64,000 bases of DNA from positions 910,528 through 974,527 of the forward strand of contig CACRXP010000186.1 of assembly GCA_902702965.1 (NCBI GenBank), given 5' to 3'. Position 1 is the first letter of the stretch. Every line of letters begins with the position of its first letter. The notes beneath the pieces were generated by a model, which saw nothing but the letters and a program-made list of their open reading frames with translations, did no database searches and was not told where the DNA came from. The translations under genes were made by a program, and so were the position numbers. This document shows, piece after piece, positions 31,091 through 41,865 of this stretch. Origin of the DNA: Spirometra erinaceieuropaei. Taxonomy: Eukaryota; Platyhelminthes; Cestoda; Diphyllobothriidea; Diphyllobothriidae.

Positions 31091-32069
31091 ATATGCCTAA
31101 AATTATATTGGTAATGGGATACCGACTGAGATAAGGAAGATCGGAATGACCGTTTATGGTTTATTAACCATCGTCAGCTAGTCCCACTATCATATATGCA
31201 TATGGCAAAGGTTTTTACCGTGCCCCCGACATTGGCCCAAGCTAAAAGCCCAGACGTGTTTTTCGTCGACGTTTCCGCCGCTGCATGAAGCGAGCGCGTC
31301 GGCTCTTCAGACGGTCCCCTCAGCGTTCTTCAGGCCGTTTCTGACATACGAAGTCTCGATAAATATAAGGCTAATAAGTTCAAAAATTATTAACGGCAGA
31401 CCTTGGAGCTAAGTGACCGGACTAGCCTAGAAAATCATGCTTAGGGCAGTTGACTTCATGTTTTCCCCTAATAATTTGCAATATTACTAGCCTAGCATAT
31501 ATGAAGGTCGCATTTAAATATGCGGAGTGACAAAATGATCTGGCAAACTTACGTCTTCAAGGAGGCAAAAAACTCCTGGATTTCCGTCGCATCCTCCTCC
31601 TGGAGAGAAGAATAAATTTCAGTCTACAACTTGTCGCACTTTTATCGGTGAAAATAATCCAGAAAAAGCGGTGAAACAGACTGGAATGGGGTGTTCAGGA
31701 TTTGGTTCCCGAGGTCAGGGAAGACTTAATCAACCTCCAGCAGGGAATAGCGCGAGATTTGCAGTCGCGACCGATCGGCAAATGGTCTTAGTATTACCAG
31801 TCAAGACAGGGGCTCATCGACCCTGAAATTAATAAACGGCGCTCCCGCGGGCACTTAGGTATTCCTGATCACAGCAGCGGAGCACGACTCTGCGACTTAA
31901 CTGGTGGATCCTAAAATTCGACGGCCAAGTGAACAGGGGTTCAGACCCCAGGTGTCTTCCGCCCTAGGTTGGGCGTATTACTAGCCCAGTTCAGCAAATG
32001 CACCAACAATAGTTATCCCAGTCTCCTTGTTTACGTTTGCCGAGACATTTTTCAGTAACACAATCTACG
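31091..32069. other. No gene; two degenerate SINE-A-like stretches
   Basis: 31106-31190 (AAGATCGGAATGACCGTTTA, then CATCGTCAGCTAGTCCC) resembles SINE-A in reverse and 31905-32055 (AAGTGAACAGGGGTTCAG, GGTTGGGCGTATTACTAGCC, ATCCCAGTCTCCTTG) resembles it forward. Both are very diverged. The remainder is unassigned. Confidence 0.45.
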
Positions 32070-32643
32070 TACAGTAGATGACCTAATTCATGAAATGTCC
32101 AGACCGGTATTTGAATTGAGGGGATGGCACATAGTTGGTGTAGTCTTTTTGTTTTTAGAACTAATTAGAATCCCAAAAGTCCTTTTCTACAGACTAAGTC
32201 ATGTTAGCTAGGTTTTATTCAGGGGAAACGGACCAAATTTAGGAAAATTTTGACATCTCCGGATATCCACTCAATTTCCTATTCTAATAAGTATCCCCTA
32301 TTAAAACCTCTTGTTTGTACGCGTTGCGTTATAAAGAAAATTTCATATAACAAAGAAAAATATCAAAGGAGACCACTCTGGAAACCGAAATTGTGCTTTT
32401 TAGTTCATGAAAATCAGGTCGAGCCAAGTATGAAAAAAACACATTATTCTTATGAATCAAGAAATAATTTGCTCTCCCTAAATTCTATTTAGCAAAACTG
32501 TAACGTTTTATATCGGCAAACGCAGCAATAAGCTTGTTCGACTGTGTTTGTTTTACTACGCCTGGAACTAGTAGGCGTAAACACGTATATATAGATTGCG
32601 CGCTACATGCTGCCACTTTTCTTTGCCACGCCGTGCAGCAAAG

Positions 32644-33669
32644 ATGTCAAAACAGTTCCTATCGGAAGTTGACTTTGAGCGGATACGAAAATTGGCAGCC
32701 GAAGGGCTGCTGCGTGAGCCGTTAGCTAGTATTTTCAACATTAGCCAGGTCACTCTCTGGAAGATTATTAATAATAAAACAATAAAGCAAAGTGAGACAA
32801 AACGGTCCACAAGCTAGCAAGACGACGACTTCATTCGTCGGACACTGAAAAAAGGTATTATAATATGCCCCTTAAGGCTATTTACAGGGAACACCTGTCT
32901 ATGTTTTCTATGCACATAATCAGAGAAAGAATGAAAGAGTTCGGTCTGCATCAGCAAAACGACGTGACAAAGCCATTTTTAATTAGAAAACTTATAAGAG
33001 AACGTTTTTTGTTTGCTCAAAATTATATTGATCTCAGACTTTCTTTCTGGAAAAGCACTTACTTTTGTGATGAGGTCTTATTTCGAGACAAGCCTCCGAA
33101 GTCGGCCCAGGTGGTCATATGTGGAAAGAACTTTCCACGAGAGCACACTATGTCGACGCCAATTTTCAAGAACTGCCGACGCCTGATGGTTTGGATGGCC
33201 ATCAAATTCGGAGAGCGACCGATCTGGCGTTCAACAGTGGAGACGATAAATAGCAAGGCTTTCATCGACATCGGGAAGGATGCCTTCAGTTACAACGGCA
33301 TTCATTGACGTCGAATGGTCACTGCAATGTTGCAGGATAATGCCCCTGTCCACCGCTCAAAGGAGGTATGATTCCGATTCAGTCTACGACTATAATCTAA
33401 TATTTTAGACCAAAACCAGCCTCTCCGCCTGCGGCCTTCAAAGCGTTTTTATTCCCACCAACAGCCCGGACCTAAATCTCATCGAAAATCTTTTTGCACT
33501 AATCCGAAGAAATTGGGACAAGGCAAGAAAACGTCTTTGTATGGAACAAAGGTTGGAATTTTCGTTTAATAATTGCATAGATCAAGCCACCTTAAACAAC
33601 TTGGTAGTCTCCATGCACTCCCGCCTTACAGCTACTCTGAAAGCTAAAGGACAATCAACAAAGTACTAA
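32644..33669 (+). pseudogene. Tc1/mariner transposase (DD34E), broken
   Basis: This enzyme would cut and paste DNA with CAGT-type ends at TA sites. The start at 32644 (MSKQFLSEVDFERIRKLAAE) leads into a helix-turn-helix (LLREPLASIFNISQVTLWKI). Then come MHIIRERMKEFGLHQ, the first catalytic Asp in TYFCDEVLFRDKP, the second in MLQDNAPVHRSKE, and the Glu in NSPDLNLIENLF. Damage: TAG at 32815-32817, a frameshift in the A/G run near 32848-32855, TGA at 33306-33308, and a 43-base insertion at 33366-33408 with GT...AG ends. With the 43 bases left out, exactly 34 residues separate the second Asp from the Glu, the Tc1 spacing. The final stop is TAA at 33667-33669. Confidence 0.88.
33366..33408 (+). 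other. Candidate 43-base microintron in the transposase
   Basis: It starts GTATGA, has a CTATAATCTAA stretch that could serve as a branch point, and ends in ATATTTTAG. Left in, it gives a stop codon at once; left out, the transposase frame and the 34-residue spacing are restored. Confidence 0.6.
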
Positions 33670-33981
33670 CAAGTTGTATTTGTCCCTGTTTTCCATTTTT
33701 TTGTCGTTTTGTGAAATTTCCCTTTTTTGGCTGACAGTTATATTAAACCCTGAATAATTGGCTTGTCATACATTCGATTTTTCGATTTGGTGACTTGTCC
33801 TAAAATAATTTATTTTTTAGTCAATAACTAATACTTTATAAACCAAACCATGCCTTGTTTTGAAGCTCGGCCGTATATTTAACGCAGTATAACTTTCGGG
33901 GATGCGGGGTGGCAGTATCGTGCGCTACAGTGATTTAAGTTCACAGTTCGTGACATTTCATCAGATAGGTCACAAACTGTA

Positions 33982-34753
33982 TGCTTTCACCCTCTTTTTG
34001 AGGAAGTCACTAATCTCCTCACGCGAACTTAATTCCTTTTACCTGCCTTGTAAACGACGGCGGCCTGTGAAACCATACACATGCGGCCCGGCAGCCATTG
34101 GCTAGTTTTCACGTGTGACTAGGCCGATATGCAGTCAGTGGTTCTGTGCGAGACTCATGCGGTTCAAAAGGTCGCTGACACGTCTCCGATGAAAGTCAAA
34201 CTGATTGCGTTGTGTCAGGCGCGTAGGTGAGGAGGCCTTATGCACATACTTTTCGCTCGGATGACAAACATCGACTCCGCGTCTTAGAAGCCGCCGCCGC
34301 CGTATGAAAAACGTGAATATCACGTGCTCTGGGGAGGGGGGAGGGTGCGGTTAAATAAAGCCCGCCAAACTCACCACGGATCCTATGCATAACAGATGAT
34401 GTGGGGGCGGTTGCGAATCATCGGCCTCCCGCTCCTCTTCAGATAGCCAGTCTGAAGTACAAGAAACCGTTACAACTAGGCGGAATTATGCCACATAGGA
34501 GGCGTAGAAAGGGAAAACTCCCTTGCTGGGGAAAGGGGGTGGGACAGGACTGTTGTGTGTGGTTCTGTGTAAACGTCTGAGCGCTGGGGCTGTTGGGAGC
34601 GCCTAAACTCCCAAAAACAAGAGTCAACCAATCACTGGAGACCACGTGCGTTTGCTCTCTCTCTACAGCGCTGTCATCTTAATCGGGCGCCTCTCCATTG
34701 GCTACTCTCCTCTCCCCGAAGGTCATTGGGCCGAATGCCGGGTGTTATAAATA
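33982..34753. other. No recognisable gene
   Basis: Unassigned. A CGCCGCCGCCG tract is near 34288-34300. Short frames on both strands overlap and are not supported. Confidence 0.4.
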
Positions 34754-35745
34754 CAGTAGATGTGCTAACTCGTGATATGTCAACCAAAATTTCGAAATGC
34801 ATTCTCGTTTCGAAAAGATAGATTAAGTAGTATTGTAAAACTAATCATGATGCAGCATAAATCTATAAAGATCCAGTTACCTCAGGGTGTCGGCTTTCGA
34901 AAGAACATATTTCCGACTGCATACAAAAACCACACTGTAAAAAACGACCACTTATATAGCATGCATTTTGCACATTGATTTTTGATGCCCTTGAAAATTC
35001 AATCATAGTTCATGGAAAACATGCAGAAAAGTATTCATTCTTTTATTTACTCAGTAGAAAATAACGTCTTCTTTCAATTTTATACTCGAAAGATGGGTAT
35101 AATTCGGTTTCAAAAAAGTTTATAGTTGTGGAATTTTTTTAATACCGTGAAATGGCCGTTCATAAAACGTCATGTATCTGCATTTACGAATGCGGCTTGT
35201 AATGGTAACAATATTGCTCAAACCCACTGCTTAATTTCATGAACTCCATATGGTTTCCTCTTAATGCCGTAGAGAAATGCATGGTTTTCCGTACGCGGAA
35301 AATATACAACTTGTAGTTTTGAAACCCTGAATGCAAGTGTAACAGCAGGTCGGGTTCAAAATTATTCGGGAATGAGAAAAGTTTTTTTAAACCGAATTAT
35401 ACTCCTCTTTTGAGTATGAAATTGGAAGAAGAACTGATTTTCTACCGAATATGTAACTGAAGGAATATTTTTATGCCTGTTTTCCGTGACATATAATTAA
35501 ATTTTCAAGGGCATCGAAAAGCAATGAGAAAATTGCATGCTACTTAAGTAGTAATTTTTTCAGAGTATTGTTCTTGCATGCAGTCGGATATAAGTTCATT
35601 CGAAAGCCGACACCCTGAGGTAACCGGATCCTTACAGAATTATGCTGCATGATGATTAGTCTTATAAGCCTACTTAATTAATCTTTTCGAAACGAGAACG
35701 AAGTTCGAAATTTCGCTTGACATTTCACGACATTTCCACCTACTG
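34754..35745. mobile_element. MITE-1, complete
   Basis: Flanked by TA. It begins CAGTAGATGTGCTAACTC and ends CATTTCCACCTACTG. Its first bases (CAGTAGATG) are those of the transposon at 32072, closer than in the other MITE-1 copies. Long inverted arms, no coding. Confidence 0.87.
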
Positions 35746-36364
35746 TAGGCGTACCACCACACCCAAACTGTTGGCGTTTATTATGGGTGCGCATTCCGAG
35801 TAACGCCTGCCAGAATCCGATATAGCCTCCGCGTTGGTCCAACGCATCTACCGCGTGATCCGTTTTAGGGGTGTCTCCGGCCTGTTTGTGGCCTCAGCCA
35901 CTCACAGATTTCCGATGTTTGTGAACATTTAATCAACAGAAGTACGGACTGCTTGATACAGCACTGTTTAGGGCTAATCCCATGCCCATCCAGTCAACCA
36001 TAATCCTGACCGTCATCAGGGACCAGAAGCACAAAAAACGGCGCGGGTAGTCCACAGACAACATACACTATGCGGACACCCACGAGGAATCTGGGAAAAC
36101 TCAGAGCCTAATCCCAGTACATTCCCAAACACGAAAAATTTACACAACAATAAATAATTCAAGTTAGAAGCAAACAGAAGGCAGCGAGAGGAGTACTAGA
36201 TAGCTGCAAAATACCACATAAACTTTTGACAAAAAAACTCAAAGTCGGCTGCCTCCAATTGACAGCTAGATCTTCACGAACGACCATGTGCACCATGTGC
36301 CCCACAGCACTGTGGGTCTGGTCTGTGAGCAACACCAACCCCAAGTTCTCTCTTCTACTGGCAA
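35746..36364. other. No recognisable gene
   Basis: Unassigned sequence with no motif I can name. Confidence 0.4.
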
Positions 36365-36790
36365 TGACAGATCATGCCAGTTCGACCGTCGCGCACGACG
36401 ATGCCTATGGTGTGCCGCACAGCGTGGAGGGCACAGCGTCGGTGACTTGCGCGTGAATCGGTTAGTAGGGTCGGCAGAATTGTGCGGTGCCTGTCGCAAT
36501 CAATCCTCCTGCCCATCCACCTGAACCACCCACTGCCCGAACAGATTCGAAACAACCGAGAGCAGTGCCTGACAGTGTCCACGCATACCAAACACGCCCC
36601 GTTCGCGCACAGGTTTGCATAGGAACAAAGGCGACGGCTCGAACCCCATCTGAGTGAGGGTGTCCCAGGGGTCACATTGAAAAAGTGTCGCTGGACTGGA
36701 CTCTCCGTCCTGAGAGGAGGACCGAGCTATCGCGTCAGATGGCTGCCTTCCAAGTACCGTGACAGTGCATCCGACCCCACTCTTCCTTCC
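36365..36790 (+). repeat. SINE-C copy
   Basis: CAGTTCGACCGTCGCGCACG, GGTGACTTGCGCGTGAATCG and a GGTCACATTG motif followed by CTCTCCGTCCTGAGAGGAGG follow the family order seen at 18.5 and 46.0 kb. Overlapping frames of about 75-106 residues on both strands are repeat artefacts. Confidence 0.6.
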
Positions 36791-36960
36791 CCCAAATTGG
36801 TACCAGCCCACTGTCCGAGCCGACTAGTCATCTGATGCGGCAGTTGGGCATAAGTGGCTGACGTGACTAAGCAGCCAAACTGCGCGTGCTACACGCCACC
36901 TGGTCTCCGCACAACTCAGGTTTTCACACGATAAGAATGACGACTACTTATGATCCAACC

Positions 36961-37263
36961 AATGGTAGGGGACGCTCACCGGTCGTTCTTACGGAACTCA
37001 CTCGTTCCGTTGTGCCTTGCGGGCTCTCTCTCGGGCCCAACCAACAGCCGCACAGCGGCGCATGATATGGGCAGCATGTTATTACCGACAAAGACAAGGG
37101 AGACTGGAATGGTCATTTCTGGCTTATTAGCCGTCGTCAGCCAGTCAAACCCAACCCCGAAGTGTGGAACACCCGAGGCTCGAACTCGCGACTTGTTAGT
37201 TAGAAGTCCACGTCTCTAACCACTGGGCCACGAGCCAGTTGTCCTGTCGGTTCCGATCGGCAA
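36961..37263 (-). repeat. SINE-A, full length
   Basis: GGGGACGCTCACCGGTCGTT to TTCCGATCGGCAATATAAAA in reverse orientation. The head on the minus strand has TGGCCCAGTGGTTAGAG and AGTTCGAGCC, so both Pol III boxes look intact. It is one of the best preserved copies. Confidence 0.85.
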
Positions 37264-37322
37264 TATAAAATAGTAGGGGACGCTCACCGATCGTTCTTAC
37301 GGAACTCACTCGTTTCGTTGTG
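37264..37322 (-). repeat. SINE-A tail fragment behind the full copy
   Basis: It repeats only the first about 55 bases seen in reverse (GGGGACGCTCACCGATCG to CACTCGTTTCGTTGTGG). The same pattern occurs at 12763-12862. Confidence 0.75.
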
Positions 37323-37927
37323 GTCCATTTGACCCACAACAAGTAGAAAGTAATTTTCTGACACACTCGATCTGGAATATTTGCCGTGGAAACAAAGCAA
37401 GTCTTGCATATAAAGTTAGGTACAGAATTGGAAAGCAGCCCATTCAATGTCAACACTCTCCATTCCTGCCGCCTAAGTGATTTCCGGAAGTTAGAAAAGC
37501 GTATTCCACGAATTTCGCAGCATCTACTGTGTACACGATTAACAGCCAGTTTTTTGTCAAGTTACGATGCTGAACGATGTCGCCCAGAAAGCGCCCAGCC
37601 ACCCGAAAGACTCACCAATGAAGGGTCGAAGAGGAAACAGTGGGTCCTTCACTGGCCTCAGTCGTCCAACAAAGAGGACAAAGCGGGAGAGCCGAAGACC
37701 GATTTTCTGCTCTACAAAATTCATTGCTTCTGCTTGATGGGTCAAGGCGGCATCTCTGTTGACCAGGACGGCTGCATTGAACAGAAAAGGGAATAACCTG
37801 AGAAGAAGCAAAGCTCTTAGTGACACCACCAAATAGTGAGTAAAAAAGCTATTGAGATGAGCACTCGCGGAAGAAGCAAAGGCCATCATCGCTAGTGTAT
37901 ATTTATATGTGTTCGGAAGAGGGCACA
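37323..37927. other. No supported gene
   Basis: Two long frames overlap here: 37386-37796 (+, 136 residues) and 37557-37889 (-, 110 residues). I recognise neither, and each could be the shadow of the other. The plus frame is rich in Lys, Glu and Ser without a known motif. Confidence 0.3.
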
Positions 37928-38425
37928 GAGATCTCTGGGAAGGATGGTTTATTCATCTGACGTTTCACACCTATGCTTGAGCGCATCATCGGAGATAGAC
38001 TAAAAGCGGGAATACAAGGTTTAAATAGGTCTTTCGCTCATTGTTCTCTCTTCTCATTCGCTCTCCTTTCCTGCCTAAGTGGCGTCTGACGGCCTCGTAT
38101 GGCGCCGGTAGGTCGATCCTACGGTTGATCGAGTTGGCGTTGGATTGCCCGGCTTCGATTATCTCTCTCGCCATTTTGCTTTCAGCTCGGCCGATTACTC
38201 CTGCCTTGTCGAAGCCGAATTGATGTTTATTTTCGAGGCTATGCATAGCAACATGTGATCGTACACCTTTTCGCTTTGCAGATAGAGAATGCTCATGCAT
38301 GCACGACCTTAATCGTTTGTCGGTCATGCCACAATAGTTGGCCAGACACTCTAGACAGCTGATGCGCGCAAGTATGAGTGCGAAACGTCCGATGAGTAAA
38401 CCATCCTCCCAGAGATCTCTTTACC
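37928..38425 (-). mobile_element. PLE-3 fragment between inverted tails
   Basis: On the minus strand an open frame (to 37986) has C-x-x-C and a GIY-YIG-like core in ISCLECLANYCGMTDKRLRS, then CMHEHSL, HVAMHSLENKHQFGFDKAGV and SNANSINRRIDLPAPYEAVR. It differs clearly from PLE-1 and PLE-2. The 3' tail with a hammerhead-like motif lies at 37928-38000. A second, plus-strand copy of that tail begins right at the cut 5' end, at about 38361, and runs to 38425. Confidence 0.8.
37940..38002 (-). ncRNA. Hammerhead-like motif in PLE-3 tail
   Basis: On the minus strand: CCGATGA (one change from CTGATGA), a helix II from GCGC with GTGT, GAAACGTC, and then AGAT, which can pair with ATCT just before the core. 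ACGT again is the whole of helix III. The U4 to C change is expected to harm activity. Confidence 0.5.
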
Positions 38426-38755
38426 TTCTTCCATCTCAACATCTGGGGTCAGAATTTTCGCCTATATCTATATACATTCATATATTGCGAAAGTGCGTTC
38501 TCCCATCAAGTTACAGCACGTGCTCATTCCGTTGCACCTTGAGGGTCCATCTAGAAACTTTGTATGCAGTGGGAAGTATCGAAAAAGACATGGATAAGAC
38601 TGCCTCACGACGGCTAATCAGTCAGAACTGCCCATCTCAGTTTTCCTTAGCTTTGTTGGCTCCCTACATTTTGCATATATAGATAAATACACATATAGCA
38701 CCTATGTCGGGGGTATGGTATAACACCTTTGTCATATAAATATATATACATATAT
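38426..38755. other. No gene; AT-rich microsatellite at right end
   Basis: ATATATAC repeats occur at about 38460-38485 and 38730-38755. Otherwise unassigned. Confidence 0.45.
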
Positions 38756-39062
38756 AATGGTAGGGGGCGCTCACCGATCGTTCATACGGAACTCACTCGT
38801 TCCGTTGTGCCTTAAGGGCTCTCTCGAGCCCAACCAGCAGCCGCACAGCGGCGCATGATATATAGGCAGAATGGTATTACCGACAAAGACAAGGGAGACT
38901 GGAATGGCCATTTCTGGCTTATTAGCCGTCGTCAGCCAGCCATACCCAAGCCCGAAGTGTGGAACACTCGAGCCACGAACTCGCGACCTGTTGGTTTAGA
39001 AGTCCACGCCTCTACCCACCGGGCCACGAGCGCGTTGCCCTGTCGGTTTTCGATCGGCCCTG
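38756..39062 (-). repeat. SINE-A, full length, fused to PLE-2 at its head
   Basis: GGGGGCGCTCACCGATCGTT to CCTGTCGGTTTTCGATCGG in reverse. The head has CGTGGCCCGGTGGGTAGAGG and a B-box-like AGTTCGTGG. The last bases GGCCCTGTCGGTTTTC are repeated directly before PLE-2 sequence starts. Confidence 0.82.
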
Positions 39063-39065
39063 TCG

Positions 39066-39535
39066 GTTTTCCCGACAAACCGGAAAATCCGCCTCTACAC
39101 GCCTACATGAACACCAATTGGCAGTGAAGAGGCGGGACCACTTATCCCAAGTCGCCATGCATACTCTTGAAACTGGGCACAAATTCGCTTGGGATAAAAC
39201 ACGCATTGTCGGTTCCTGCCCATATAAGAAAGGCCGAGAATTCCTAGAGGCCATTCACTCTGATGATTCATGCATCAATCGACGCATCGACCTTGATACC
39301 ATGTACATAAGTCTCAAAGAAAAATGGAAAAGGTAATAGCCAATCACGACGTGACATCAGCCCACAGCATTAGCCCATCCTCAGTCATGACAGAGCAATA
39401 TCGATTTTTTCGGCATTGTTTAAATTTTGACTGTTTCTTCACACTTATTACACGTCTGAAGACGAGCTGGGGAACCAGACTCGAAAATTTACGAAATAAA
39501 GTTTGTTCATTTTCGCAAAGGACTCATTCTTCTTC
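39066..39535 (+). pseudogene. PLE-2 short fragment: end of endonuclease and tail
   Basis: The frame picks up inside the GIY-YIG domain: TRLHEHQLAVKRRDHLSQVA, then HTLETGHKFAWDKTRIVGSC and PYKKGREFLEAIHSDDSCIN. It stops with TAA at 39334-39336. The Cys pair and the GxY core are cut away, so it cannot be an active nuclease. The tail (39440-39535) has GAAATAAAGTTTG. Confidence 0.85.
39445..39500 (+). ncRNA. Hammerhead-like motif in PLE-2 tail, best PLE-2 copy
   Basis: CTGAAGA, then CGAG, a GGGGAACC-containing loop, CTCG, AAAATTTACG. ACG after the presumed cleavage site can pair with CGT before the core. The AATT palindrome would serve as helix III between two copies. The G12 position is ambiguous because G ends the stem. 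Confidence 0.45.
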
Positions 39536-39564
39536 GAAATATATATATACATATATATATATCA
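39536..39564. repeat. AT microsatellite after the PLE-2 tail
   Basis: ATATATATATACATATATAT follows directly on the tail. The upstream SINE-A is also preceded by such a tract. Confidence 0.85.
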
Positions 39565-39814
39565 AGGCCAGCAGCCAACACACTACTCCGATGATGGAAA
39601 CGAGAGGGTTTCCTATACGTCAGGTCAAGTACAATTTGGTCCATGAATTCGCCCTCTGTTCTTCGTCTTCTTCGGGAGCTGATGAGCACGATATATACGT
39701 GTGTACAGGGAGAGACGTATGTAGTTGGTGAAAAGTGTGTAAGTTAGTGGAAAGTCCCTAATCAGTCGGAGACGTGACAAAATTTTAAGGTTATTTCGAA
39801 TGAATGGGCAGGGA

Positions 39815-39905
39815 CATAGAAATGGCCACTTCTGGCTTATTAGCCGCCGTCAGCCAGCCACCCCGGGCTCGAACCAGCGACCGTCCGTCAGAAGTCCAAC
39901 GCCAA
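39815..39905 (-). repeat. SINE-A fragment
   Basis: AAATGGCCACTTCTGGCTTA, CCGTCAGCCAGCC and GGGCTCGAACCAGCGACC, then AGAAGTCCAACGCC: body and B-box part of the element in reverse. Confidence 0.7.
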
Positions 39906-41089
39906 AGACTCAAAATTTCGGGCGTTTGACTGATTTTGTTCATTAGCGAGTTTAGGCTATCTCAACTACGGAACTCTGGTGTTACCCATGTGATGAAAAG
40001 AATACAAAGCAGGTTGAGGCCACGTTGTCAAAGTGTGGAGTAAATGTCTACGTCCGTAATACAAATAATGCGTCTCTCACACTTTCCTCCGAGGTTAGTG
40101 AGCTAGGCTGACAGACCAATGAAAAAGGGCAGCCATCGGATGGCAACCTCGATAACAACGAGAAATGTGGTCCATCGGCTGACGATCAGAGAGGAAAAAG
40201 TACGTAATAAGTAGAAAACGGATTCGCGGGTTGCACGTCCCGCAACGCTCGCTTGGAAACCTGTTCTTTAAATTTTCCCCTAACAGATTTTTTTTCTTTT
40301 TTAGCGTTTCCTTTTGCGCTATATTAAGATGGGACCTGGGCTTTTCCGTGTATAAATCACATTCTCTGCCTGGTTGCGGGTCTCCACCCAAACAACAAAA
40401 TCAAACAAAAATTTATTGTAGTTATCGCGGTGCTTGCAGGGAGACAATAATCCGCCTGTCAGTTATTTTTCTTCAATGATTTGTAACTTTAGTGTGCGTT
40501 TTCTGATTACCTGTGGGAAAATTACGATATTACTTAGACATACAACCTGGCTGTTTGTATGGGGGTTTTGATTAGATTTCGGAGGTGGATTTCTTTATTT
40601 TCTCATAGATAGTTCCCTATCTCTGTCTAAACAATAGGTTTAACATGCATGAGACGTAAAATAACCGCAAAAATACCAGGATTACAAAACAAACGTTGCA
40701 GTACGCACGACCCGCGAAGTCGTTGTTTAGCCAATCGCTAAAAAGTATGTTCAGTAGATATCCAGACGAGGAACTGGACAAGATGGTGAAAAGATCCATC
40801 TTGGGTGCTTGCACTCTAAGAGAGCCAAATCGACTATTTTAAATAGAGTAGACCACTGTTCCGACCATCCACACGTGTCACGGGTCTCTGGGAAGGATAG
40901 AGTGGATGGACGGTCCGACATGCTTGAAGGAGAATTAGATAAGACATATTGCTCTGACAAGTAAAGGTGCAGTATAAGCCCTGTTGTGGGCGCCGTCGCC
41001 GCTTTTTGAGTTACTTTCTATTCTCTCGGCCAGAATAAAGTCTGCCTTAATAGTTCTGCCTCCCGACTTTTGATTAGGGAGACTTCTCG
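39906..41089. other. No recognisable gene
   Basis: About 1.2 kb unassigned, AT-rich, with a T-run near 40288-40303. Short frames on both strands lack any known motif. Confidence 0.4.
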
Positions 41090-41640
41090 GCAAGGTTTGG
41101 TTTTGCAGCCCCCACCTGAGTGATATCATAATATGGTTAGCTTTCTAAAAAATTTCAGCAGATGAGGGTACGCTTACTTTACAAACATTACACATTTACG
41201 TTTTCCTTACCATTTTAATCCAGCGAGTGACTGTGCCACGGGGCGAGGAATGCTCATACGCCAGCTTCGGTTACCTCAGGTATCAGTTCACATGCGCTTC
41301 TCTGCGGGCGCTTCAAGCCCTGCTTGCATCGTCTTTATTATCTTGATTCACCGAGTGGTCAAGTAGACTTGCCAGTGAGATTGTTCGGACGGGTAGGAAC
41401 TCCGTCGGTTCCACTACAGTGGCCATGCACTGCAAATTGCCACGCGGTTCCCTCCGTGGCCTTCCAGTTGTGATTGTGTCCCAAGTATCCAGCGAGTGGC
41501 TGCGTCGGGGGGGGTGCACACGCCACCTTCGATCGCTTCCCTGCGCGTGCTTTGATCTCTGCATGTGCTCTCTGTCCCTTCCTAGTCCAGCGAGTGGCTA
41601 AGTTAGGTATGTTAACTAATATATGGTGCCAGTCAAGTGG
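41090..41640 (+). repeat. Repeat D, copy at 41 kb
   Basis: It matches 13160-13745 in order and orientation. The CAGCGAGTG unit appears at about 41220, 41490 and 41588, showing an internal tandem build. It leads into the 6.3 kb duplication at about 41600, whose second copy lacks this block. Confidence 0.7.
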
Positions 41641-41822
41641 GGTTGCAGAACCAGACCTCGCCGACTTCCCGCTGTCGACCCACTGCACCTCGACACTGTC
41701 TCCAGTTACACACATCCCGAAACGCCGGGCGGACGTGGAAAAAACCTTCCGAGAAGTCAGGTGTCAAGCTGCCAGAGGTCGGATCCTATTTTGTAGCCGT
41801 ATCTGCAGTAGACAAGTTCCAG

Positions 41823-41865
41823 CCTAACCCCTTACCCCAATCTTAACCTCTTACCCCTAACAGGT
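41823..41865 (+). repeat. C-rich telomere-like stretch
   Basis: CCTAACCCCTTACCCCAATC and TTACCCCTAAC: degenerate CCCTAA units. The copy-2 counterpart is at about 48130-48172. Confidence 0.55.

Larger units (their letters stand above)
32072..33979 (+). mobile_element. Tc1/mariner transposon, decayed, with both ends
   Basis: About 1.9 kb flanked by TA on both sides (32070-32071 and 33980-33981). The left end reads CAGTAGATGACCTAATTC and then ATGAAATGTC. The right end, read inwards, is CAGTTTGTGACCTATCTG and then ATGAAATGTC. It contains a transposase pseudogene at 32644-33669. The left end matches MITE-1 and the right end matches MITE-2, each at 23 of the first 27 bases by hand alignment, so this is a candidate former source of the enzyme for both families. 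Confidence 0.85.

Noticed and set aside
32820..32900. A 33-base intron (GTATTA to TTACAG) in the transposase
   Set aside because: A single-base frameshift in the A/G run restores the family spacing (KK..PLKAIYREHLSMFSMHII) without losing residues, while removing the 33 bases would delete conserved sequence.
37386..37889. Overlapping 136- and 110-residue frames on opposite strands
   Set aside because: No motif in either, and each may be a shadow of the other. Not enough to call a gene.
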